A DNA stretch of 5,498 nt from assembly GCA_945869725.1 (NCBI GenBank), contig CAMBPO010000104.1, positions 1-5,498 on the forward strand, given 5' to 3'. Origin of the DNA: Klebsiella pneumoniae (lineage in GTDB: Bacteria > Pseudomonadota > Gammaproteobacteria > Pseudomonadales > Pseudohongiellaceae). Shown piece after piece: positions 1 through 4,526 of the stretch. The notes under the pieces were generated by a model. That model saw nothing but the letters and a program-made list of their open reading frames with translations, did no database searches and was not told where the DNA came from. Position numbers and translations under genes: made by a program. The stretch's first letter is position 1, and every line of letters starts with the position of its first letter.

Positions 1-891
1 TGGTTCATGGTTTACCCGATGATGGTGGCTGTAGACTTCTCCAGCCTGCGCCGCATTCATGAGCGCCCCAAAGGCCTGATCATTACGCTGACGGTAAACT
101 GGCTGATCAAGCCGTTTACCATGGCCGCCTTGGGCGTACTGTTCTTTCATGTGTTGTTTATTGATCTGATCGATCCCCAAAATGCCAACCAATACATTGC
201 CGGGCTGATCTTGCTTGGGGCGGCGCCGTGCACAGCCATGGTGTTTGTGTGGTCGCAGCTGACCCGTGGTGATGCCACCTACACGCTGGCGCAAGTTGCC
301 TTGAACGATGTGATTATGGTGTTCGCATTTGCGCCGTTGGTTGCTCTGTTGCTGGGTGTTACTAACATAGAGGTCCCATGGGACACACTGATCCTGTCGG
401 TGGGTTTATATATTGTTATCCCCCTGCTGGCCGGAATTCTGACACGCGTCAGGATAAGCAGAAGTGCTGCGAACAAGGCTGATGCGGATGCCGCGGTATC
501 CCGGTTTACCTCTCGCGTGAAACCGCTGTCAGTCATGGGTTTGTTGGCCACTGTGGTGCTGCTGTTCGGGTTTCAAGGGCAAGTCATTCTCAATCAACCG
601 CTATTGATTGGCCTTATCGCGGTGCCGTTGCTGATTCAATCCTATGGCATTTTTGCCATTGCCTACACCGCCGCAAAATTATGGCGTGTGCCGTTTAATA
701 TCGCTGCACCGTGTGCCCTGATCGGTACATCAAATTTCTTTGAATTGGCAGTGGCAGTGGCCATTGGAATGTTTGGGCTTAACTCAGGTGCAGCCTTGGT
801 AACCGTGGTAGGCGTGCTGGTTGAAGTGCCGGTGATGCTGTCCCTGGTGGCGTTTGCCAAACGCACACAACACTGGTTTCCAAAGATTTAA
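1..891 (+). CDS. acr3: ACR3-family arsenite efflux permease, 5' end cut by window
   Basis: Inner-membrane permease that expels arsenite (and, in some members, antimonite) from the cytoplasm. The frame is open from base 1 (Trp-Phe before the first ATG at 7), so the gene starts upstream. About 296 residues are visible of a family length near 350, so roughly the first 50-60 are missing. Most of the protein is hydrophobic, with about eight predicted membrane segments; the family has ten. The ACR3 signature [19 protein letters not shown] is present, including the conserved transport-essential Cys (codon 229-231). The second conserved acidic site is the Glu of SNFFELAVA (codon 742-744). The run [19 protein letters not shown] is also typical. 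No arsR, arsC or other ars gene follows; the next gene is unrelated and separated by a palindrome. Any ars operon would lie to the left. Family assignment is secure; substrate is inferred from family. Confidence 0.93.
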   Translation, partial: WFMVYPMMVAVDFSSLRRIHERPKGLIITLTVNWLIKPFTMAALGVLFFHVLFIDLIDPQNANQYIAGLILLGAAPCTAMVFVWSQLTRGDATYTLAQVALNDVIMVFAFAPLVALLLGVTNIEVPWDTLILSVGLYIVIPLLAGILTRVRISRSAANKADADAAVSRFTSRVKPLSVMGLLATVVLLFGFQGQVILNQPLLIGLIAVPLLIQSYGIFAIAYTAAKLWRVPFNIAAPCALIGTSNFFELAVAVAIGMFGLNSGAALVTVVGVLVEVPVMLSLVAFAKRTQHWFPKI

Positions 892-892
892 A

Positions 893-931
893 TGGGGACG
901 GAGAGATCAAAAAATGATCTCTCCGTCCCCA
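893..931. repeat. Perfect 17-bp inverted repeat (REP-like hairpin) after acr3
   Basis: Arms 893-909 (TGGGGACGGAGAGATCA) and 915-931 are exact reverse complements around an AAAAA loop, starting two bases after the permease stop codon. There is no T-tract after either arm, so it is not a classic Rho-independent terminator, although so stable a stem would protect an mRNA 3' end or slow polymerase. The GGGGACGG core resembles gammaproteobacterial repetitive extragenic palindromes that are often linked to REP-associated tyrosine transposases. That link is recalled, not tested. No transposase is in the window. Confidence 0.85.
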
Positions 932-960
932 ATCAAAAACCCCGTCCCCAATCAAAAACC
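923..960. repeat. Two exact 19-bp tandem repeats overlapping the hairpin
   Basis: CCGTCCCCAATCAAAAACC occurs at 923-941 and again, without mismatch, at 942-960. The first copy includes the last eight bases of the hairpin's right arm, so the same CCGTCCCC core is used as stem and as direct repeat. This gives three copies of the core within 60 bp: one forward (894-901) and two reversed (923-930, 942-949). The arrangement looks like slippage or unit duplication at a REP-like element. Confidence 0.85.
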
Positions 961-972
961 GCTAAACAAAAA

Positions 973-978
973 AAGGAG
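973..978 (+). promoter_or_regulatory. Ribosome binding site that fixes the start at 985
   Basis: An AAGGAG Shine-Dalgarno sequence in an A-rich leader lies six bases before ATG 985. The same frame is open back to an ATG at 892. That longer start has no ribosome binding site, would be encoded by the hairpin and tandem repeats, and would bury the signal peptide 31 residues in, so 985 is preferred. Confidence 0.85.
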
Positions 979-984
979 CTACAT

Positions 985-1767
985 ATGAAAACTCAAAAAT
1001 TGACCATTGTTGGCATGATCACCCTAACACTGGCAGCTCTTTTGTGGGGCGCCAGCGTCAGCGCCCAGACGGAGAGGGCGGATCCGTATGTAGAGTGGAG
1101 TGCCGAAACACGCACCTCTTTGGGATTCAGGGTTCATGGTGATGCGATTCGTGCGCTATTGCCAGCAGGCTGGTCAGTGACGCCAGTTGCGGATTCTCCA
1201 TCGCAGGTGAATCTGTCGGTTACTTTTATGGATCGCCATGTGGTGCTCGACCCACAAGGACAACCGGTTGGCACAGGCACCAGTCGATACATGGTGATGT
1301 CGGTGCAGGCGCGCGATGCGGATGGCAACAGCAGCACGCTGATCATTAACGGTATATCCCCGGAAGGCGTGGGATCATATGAGGTCTATCAGCCTGCTGT
1401 GACAGCTCGCGCGGACAGAACGCTATCCGGGTCAGCAGATCAAAACAGCAGCGTGCAGGAAAGCTGGCAGATGGTCTCTGGCAGTGGAGATAGCGTCACG
1501 ATGAATCTCAACTATCAGCAAGCGATCCCGGTCAGACGGCCGTCAACCATTGTGATCCGCTCTGGCAAAAATACCGGTTTCACGCGCACTTATAAAATCG
1601 ATCAGGCTAATGACGCACTGGGGGTGCCAGGTGCACCAGACAGCCGCATCGAATCCATGAGCCTGCAAATTGAGGGACCCCTTTACTCGCGCATATTTGA
1701 TGGCTCGGAAGTGCTGACGGGTATCACCTCGACTCCCTGGTACCACCGCGAGATTTATATTCCTTGA
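985..1767 (+). CDS. Secreted protein of unknown function, 260 aa
   Basis: Not recognised with confidence. Starting at ATG 985, residues 1-27 form a clear Sec signal peptide: a Lys-containing N-terminus, a hydrophobic core (about 8-22) and a VSA|QTE cleavage site. The protein is therefore probably periplasmic or outer-membrane associated. The mature part (about 233 residues) has no cysteine, no further membrane segment and alternating polar/hydrophobic runs that suggest beta structure. Residues 45-85 (LGFRVHGDAIRALLPAGW, then NLSVTFMDRHVV) faintly resemble the N-terminal part of acetoacetate decarboxylase-like barrels, where a position reading 'LLP-x-G' precedes a strand. This is only a hint, and I see no counterpart of the catalytic lysine site. 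The C-terminus TPWYHREIYIP is aromatic-rich. The gene stands alone, with a REP-like element before it and a toxin remnant after it. The signal peptide is strong evidence that it is real. Confidence 0.82.
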   Translation: MKTQKLTIVGMITLTLAALLWGASVSAQTERADPYVEWSAETRTSLGFRVHGDAIRALLPAGWSVTPVADSPSQVNLSVTFMDRHVVLDPQGQPVGTGTSRYMVMSVQARDADGNSSTLIINGISPEGVGSYEVYQPAVTARADRTLSGSADQNSSVQESWQMVSGSGDSVTMNLNYQQAIPVRRPSTIVIRSGKNTGFTRTYKIDQANDALGVPGAPDSRIESMSLQIEGPLYSRIFDGSEVLTGITSTPWYHREIYIP

Positions 1768-1843
1768 GAAAACGAAGGAGCTTAGCGTCTTGACCTTACA
1801 ACGCTATAACGCTGGGGCTCCGGGCAAGATTATGCTGATCCCA

Positions 1844-1949
1844 CGCATAACAAGAGATATAACGAACAATCGACGACATTGTGGATGACCATCTGATTTT
1901 GGCAGTGGTCAACGTCGGCCATCGACGGGACGGGCACCGAATCCCTGAA
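1844..1949 (+). pseudogene. Frameshifted C-terminal remnant of a RelE/ParE-type toxin gene
   Basis: In the frame starting at 1863 the DNA reads RTIDDIVDDHLILAVVNVGH followed by RRDGHRIPE. This matches the C-terminal strands and the near-invariant 'VGHRRxVYR' end of RelE/ParE-family mRNA interferases. Just upstream, in the +2-shifted frame at 1844-1858, the codons give RITRD, where the family has an R-x-R-x-(G/R)-D-Y-R stretch. Four bases (1859-1862, ATAA) stand where one Tyr codon is expected, so a one-base insertion creates a TAA stop in the toxin frame. VYR has become GHR, and a conserved Tyr position reads Asp. No intact N-terminal half and no antitoxin gene is seen between 1768 and 1843. 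The family match is from memory of the consensus. Confidence 0.55.
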
Positions 1950-1968
1950 GATTCAATCAATCCGTCCC
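1927..1968. repeat. Imperfect two-tier inverted repeat between convergent genes
   Basis: GGGACGG (1927-1933) pairs with CCGTCCC (1962-1968), and inside it GAATC (1939-1943) pairs with GATTC (1950-1954) around a six-base loop. The inner and outer stems are separated by unpaired bases. It sits where the plus-strand and minus-strand genes converge and covers the last codons of the isomerase gene. No T-tract follows on either strand, so terminator activity is doubtful. It shares the CCGTCCCC core with the element at 893-960, but the left arm is explained by toxin-remnant codons, so common origin is uncertain. Confidence 0.35.
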
Positions 1969-2883
1969 CTCAAGCGTGAACACCAACTGCGCAGCATCCG
2001 TGAGCATAAAGCGCACATTGCGGTACGCAACTGCACCGTTCACACGCAACTCCGGAATGGTCAGCCGACCTGTGGCATTGTTAAAAATCGGCATGCCTGC
2101 CACGCGATTGTCCAGCGGAAACAATTTAGCTGGGTCGATTTTAACTTTGATGTCAGGCACCTGACTGGTCAGTTCAAACTCCACCGCCAGCAATCCCAAT
2201 TCACCCGCATCGACAAAAATATTCATGCGTCCGGTTTCGGGTCTGAACACTGCCGGTGGGCCATCGGTGCGCCCGGCCACGGCCATGGTCATCTCCACAA
2301 GATGGCTACTCAGCAGTGGGGGGCTGCTGAAGTTAATCAGCGGGAACGGCTGCATGCCAAAAACGTTGTATCGAGGCAAAGCTCCTATAGCATCAACCAC
2401 TTGCATACCATTGCCCATGACTCGTCCGAAAACCGTAAAACCACCGTTCTGATTATCCAGGTTGGCTGAATTATCAGCTAAATTGATAAACCATTGACTA
2501 TTAGCACTGTTCGGATCACCTCCAACTTTGGCCATAGCAATGGTGCCGCGCTTGTTAGATACTCGGAATTCGTTTTGTATATTGCCTCTTGAAGAGATGG
2601 ATGCAAAAGGAAAGTTTGTTTGTGATGGATCAAAAGTTCTCCAGCCGGCTTGAACAACGAATCCAGGCTCCACACGATGCACGACAGTGCCGTTATAGTC
2701 GCCGCTTTGAACGTATCTAAGAAAGTTTGCAACAGTAATCGGCGTTGTATCATCCGAGAGCTCAACAAAAAACTCACCCACTGATGTATTCACCCGCACC
2801 ACCGTGCCAGCCAAAGCGGACACAGGCAACAACAGCAACACACACAACAACATACGTAAACGGGACAGGCAGAACAGGGACAT
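1957..2883 (-). CDS. Exported cyclophilin-type peptidyl-prolyl cis-trans isomerase with C-terminal extension
   Basis: Catalyses cis-trans isomerisation of Xaa-Pro bonds in periplasmic proteins. Starting from ATG 2883 (308 aa), residues 1-25 are a signal peptide with Arg in the n-region, a leucine-rich core and ALA|GT cleavage. The cyclophilin domain spans about 28-200: VVHRVEPGFVVQAGW (68-81, with the expected catalytic Arg70), GTIAMAKVGGDPNSANSQWF (113-132; family 'SQFFI' is SQWFI here) and FTVFGRVMGNGMQVVDAI. E. coli PpiA and PpiB are only about 165-190 aa. Residues 200-308 are an added region with no motif I recognise, ending in alternating hydrophobic strands. A TTG at 2907 and an ATG at 2853 are alternative starts. 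ATG 2883 gives the best-formed signal peptide, although its only ribosome-site candidate is a weak GCGAG about ten bases upstream. It is convergent with the secreted orphan gene and separated from the upstream YceI operon by a terminator and repeats. Confidence 0.9.
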   Translation of the reverse strand: MSLFCLSRLRMLLCVLLLLPVSALAGTVVRVNTSVGEFFVELSDDTTPITVANFLRYVQSGDYNGTVVHRVEPGFVVQAGWRTFDPSQTNFPFASISSRGNIQNEFRVSNKRGTIAMAKVGGDPNSANSQWFINLADNSANLDNQNGGFTVFGRVMGNGMQVVDAIGALPRYNVFGMQPFPLINFSSPPLLSSHLVEMTMAVAGRTDGPPAVFRPETGRMNIFVDAGELGLLAVEFELTSQVPDIKVKIDPAKLFPLDNRVAGMPIFNNATGRLTIPELRVNGAVAYRNVRFMLTDAAQLVFTLEGTD

Positions 2884-2972
2884 ATTTAGCACTCGCTGCA
2901 GACTCAAAAATCAGTCAGGTAATATAACGCAAAAACCAGATCCGGAACCGTTCAAAGTGGCACCGGCCATGC
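2884..2972 (-). other. Leader region of the isomerase gene; promoter not clearly identified
   Basis: Transcription of the isomerase must begin here or within the repeats, because the operon to the right ends in a strong terminator. On the minus strand a TATATT (plus 2921-2926) could be a -10 box, and a TTGAAC (plus 2950-2955) resembles a -35 box. Their 23-base spacing is too long for a standard sigma-70 promoter. No hairpin, riboswitch or small gene is seen. Confidence 0.25.
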
Positions 2973-2998
2973 TGCTTTCAGCGCCGGCAGGCGGGAAG
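2973..2998 (-). repeat. Inverted copy of the core of the 45-bp repeat
   Basis: The reverse complement of this 26-bp segment begins CTTCCCGCCTGCCGGCGC and ends TGAAAGCA. It matches 25 of 26 bases at 3085-3110 and at 3130-3155, and 24 of 26 at 3040-3065. A transcript crossing the region could fold this arm onto any of the three direct copies. Confidence 0.85.
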
Positions 2999-3033
2999 AG
3001 AGCGAAGAACAATAAGGCGCGCAGCGCCGTTCT

Positions 3034-3158
3034 GAGGAACTTCCCACCTGCCGGCCCTGAAAGCACGGCGCCAGAATCGAGGAACTTCCCACCTGCCGGC
3101 GCTGAAAGCACAGCGCCAGAATCGAGGAACTTCCCACCTGCCGGCGCTGAAAGCACGG
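3034..3158. repeat. Array of 45-bp direct tandem repeats (2.8 copies)
   Basis: Copies lie at 3034-3078, 3079-3123 and 3124-3158 (the last is cut after 35 bases). Each begins GAGGAACTTCCCACCTGCC. Copies 1 and 2 differ at two positions (3056 against 3101, and 3067 against 3112). A decayed further unit is hinted at on the left: CAGCGCC at 3022-3028 followed by GAGGAAC, as at the copy 2/3 junction. In copy 2, GGCGCTG (3098-3104) and CAGCGCC (3111-3117) form a perfect 7-bp hairpin with loop AAAGCA; a similar GGCGC-GCA-GCGCC hairpin lies at 3016-3028. The unit is a multiple of three, so repeats stay open in several frames, but none has protein-like features. There are no variable spacers, so this is not CRISPR. 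It looks like a REP/BIME-type intergenic element. Confidence 0.9.
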
Positions 3159-3167
3159 GACAGAGCC

Positions 3168-3209
3168 AAAAAAAAGGGCCGGAAGATCACTCTTCCAGCC
3201 CTGTTTTTT
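3168..3209 (-). terminator. Strong bidirectional Rho-independent terminator of the YceI operon
   Basis: Arms 3176-3186 (GGGCCGGAAGA) and 3191-3201 (TCTTCCAGCCC) form an 11-bp stem with one G-T wobble and a TCAC loop. On the minus strand the stem is followed by eight T (A-tract 3168-3175), starting 21 bases after the stop of the YceI lipoprotein gene. On the plus strand it is followed by TGTTTTTT (3202-3209), so it should also stop transcription coming from the repeat array. Confidence 0.92.
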
Positions 3210-3221
3210 CTCAGCGACGAA

Positions 3222-3866
3222 TCACTCAGGTCTTTCCATAAACTCTACGTGAACTTCCAGCTCGATGTTATCACCCACGCCAAACGCCACCAGATTGTCC
3301 AGGCCAAACAGAGAGCGCTGAACAGTAGTTGTCGCAGAGAAGCCGAGTGTATAACTGCGCGTCAGGAAGTTACGACCGCCACCGTTAAAATTAACGGTCA
3401 AGGTAACAGGCGCGGTGGTGTCCAACAGTGTCAGGTCACCCTGAAACACAAACGTATCTTCATCAACCGCCTCAACAAACGAGGTGGTGCGAAAAATAGC
3501 TTGCGGGAACTGTGCAACGTTAAACCAGTCTTCGCCACGCAGCTCTTCCGCGAAGGCCTCATTGTTAATGTCCAGTGAGGTTGTGTTGATAATCACTTCT
3601 AGGCTTGAGGCTTCGATGTTCTCCGGATCAAAATCTAGCGACGCATCAAAATCGTTAAACCGACCGATGTAGCTTGAGAAACCAAGGTGGTCAACTTTCC
3701 ACAGGATAGAGGCGTGTGCCTTATCCAGTGTATAGGCACCACCCCGGAGATCCTGTACGCTGGTTTCAAAACCCGGCGTCAGAATGCGGTCACACGATAC
3801 CAGCAGGGCAGAGCATGCAAGCAGCAGTGAGAACCGACGATACTTAGCGATAAAATTGGAAAACAT
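3222..3866 (-). CDS. YceI-family lipoprotein
   Basis: A 214-aa lipid-anchored periplasmic protein of the YceI family, lipocalin-like beta-barrels for which polyisoprenoid binding has been shown in one bacterial member. Residues 1-24 are a lipoprotein signal peptide (basic n-region KYRR, core FSLLLACSALL) with lipobox LVSC and lipidated Cys25. The next residue is Asp26, which under the E. coli Lol rule retains a lipoprotein in the inner membrane. The YceI domain covers about 44-211: YTLDKAHASILWKVDHLG with the usual paired His residues (51 and 60), then GRFNDFDASLDFDPEN, the substituted-yP-x-x-x-F strand (QFPQAIFRTTSF), FQGDLTLLDTTAPVTLTV and a closing GVGDNIELEVHVEF. An AGGA ribosome site (plus 3874-3877) lies seven bases before ATG 3866. 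It follows the other yceI-like gene by 33 bases, so the two are probably cotranscribed, and ends just before a strong terminator. Ligand unknown. Confidence 0.92.
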   Translation of the reverse strand: MFSNFIAKYRRFSLLLACSALLVSCDRILTPGFETSVQDLRGGAYTLDKAHASILWKVDHLGFSSYIGRFNDFDASLDFDPENIEASSLEVIINTTSLDINNEAFAEELRGEDWFNVAQFPQAIFRTTSFVEAVDEDTFVFQGDLTLLDTTAPVTLTVNFNGGGRNFLTRSYTLGFSATTTVQRSLFGLDNLVAFGVGDNIELEVHVEFMERPE

Positions 3867-3899
3867 TGACTTATCCTGTTCCTGTGTTAATGGTTTTAG

Positions 3900-4463
3900 T
3901 TATTGCATCTTTGCGTAAACGTCTACTGCAACCACCACGTCATTTGGAATTGCTGATGTGTTGGCAAAGTAACCCAGGCCGACACCATAATCCAGACGCT
4001 GCAGCGTAACTTCGCTGGTCAGGCGGAAGCGCATGCCTTCGATGTCCAGTTTGAACGGAAAGCTGATCGGCTTGGTCACGTCACGGATCGTGACTGAACC
4101 GGCGGCTGTGAATGTGTTGACAGAATCCAGCGTGCACTTATCAGCCACAAAACGCGCGGTCGGGAACTGGTCAACGTCAAAGAGTTCGATATCAAGCAGG
4201 TAGCTCAGAGTCTCTTCACTGTCGACAAAGATGTCAGCAATCGGGATGTTCACTTCAAACTTGCAATCAGCCGGACTTAACGGATCAATTTCGAAGGTCG
4301 CAGTCACATTCTTGAATTCACCCTCATACGGCGTGTCTGAGTATAAAAACTTGAAGATCACTGCGGAGCCTTCCGGATCCATAACCCAAGTCGCTGCCTG
4401 CGCAGACAACGTGGATGCTAACAATATTGGCGCGAGCGCCGCTTTGGCAAAAAATTTACGCAT
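3900..4463 (-). CDS. Periplasmic YceI-family protein
   Basis: A 187-aa soluble periplasmic member of the YceI family, close to the length of E. coli YceI (191 aa). Residues 1-23 are a Sec signal peptide (MRKFFAK, hydrophobic core, AQA|ATW). The domain follows: WVMDPEGSAVIFKFLY, GEFKNVTATFEIDP, LFDVDQFPTARFVADKC, GSVTIRDVTKPISFPF, and the subfamily end LQRLDYGVGLGYFANTSAIP with a final run of valines. The two His residues common at the start of the domain (kept in the neighbouring paralogue) are absent; Gly32 and Tyr41 lie in this stretch. Two cysteines, 67 and 110, could form a disulfide in the periplasm. The start is fixed by a strong GAGGAG (plus 4472-4477) eight bases before ATG 4463. The gene lies 63 bases after the dehydrogenase with no terminator between them. 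The two YceI paralogues are clearly divergent, so this is not a recent duplication. Confidence 0.92.
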   Translation of the reverse strand: MRKFFAKAALAPILLASTLSAQAATWVMDPEGSAVIFKFLYSDTPYEGEFKNVTATFEIDPLSPADCKFEVNIPIADIFVDSEETLSYLLDIELFDVDQFPTARFVADKCTLDSVNTFTAAGSVTIRDVTKPISFPFKLDIEGMRFRLTSEVTLQRLDYGVGLGYFANTSAIPNDVVVAVDVYAKMQ

Positions 4464-4471
4464 ACTTACTA

Positions 4472-4477
4472 CTCCTC
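4472..4477 (-). promoter_or_regulatory. Strong ribosome binding site of the periplasmic yceI-like gene
   Basis: GAGGAG on the minus strand, eight bases from ATG 4463. The 63-base gap to the dehydrogenase also holds a small direct repeat CAGCTTG (4499-4505, 4513-4519) but no hairpin with a T-tract and no convincing promoter, which favours read-through from the dehydrogenase gene. Confidence 0.75.
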
Positions 4478-4526
4478 ATGTTCCTATCTTTCTTTGCACA
4501 GCTTGCTTTGTCCAGCTTGTTACGTA

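Noticed and set aside
893..931. Rho-independent terminator of acr3
   Set aside because: The stem is strong, but it is followed by AATCAAAAACCCC and not a T-tract on the plus strand. On the minus strand the bases after the stem are TTTAAATC, too weak, and no minus-strand gene ends there.
892..984. Upstream start (ATG 892) for the secreted protein
   Set aside because: The extra 31 residues are encoded by the hairpin and direct repeats, lack a ribosome site, and would displace the signal peptide from the N-terminus.
1790..1888. Small 32-codon frame starting at TTG 1790 after an AAGGAG
   Set aside because: Short, with a non-ATG start. It ends inside the toxin remnant and its last part is better read as the shifted frame of that pseudogene.
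2911..3156. Minus-strand open frame with repeated SAPAGGKFLDSGAVL
   Set aside because: Same cause: in-frame tandem repeats. No ribosome site and no recognisable domain.
3034..3158. CRISPR array
   Set aside because: The full 45-bp unit repeats without unique spacers, there are under three copies, and no cas gene is present.
2804..3241. Plus-strand open frame of 145 codons through the 45-bp repeats, giving a repeated peptide NFPPAGAESTAPESR
   Set aside because: The frame is open only because the repeat unit is a multiple of three. It overlaps the isomerase signal-peptide region and the terminator, has no ribosome site, and similar open frames exist on the other strand.
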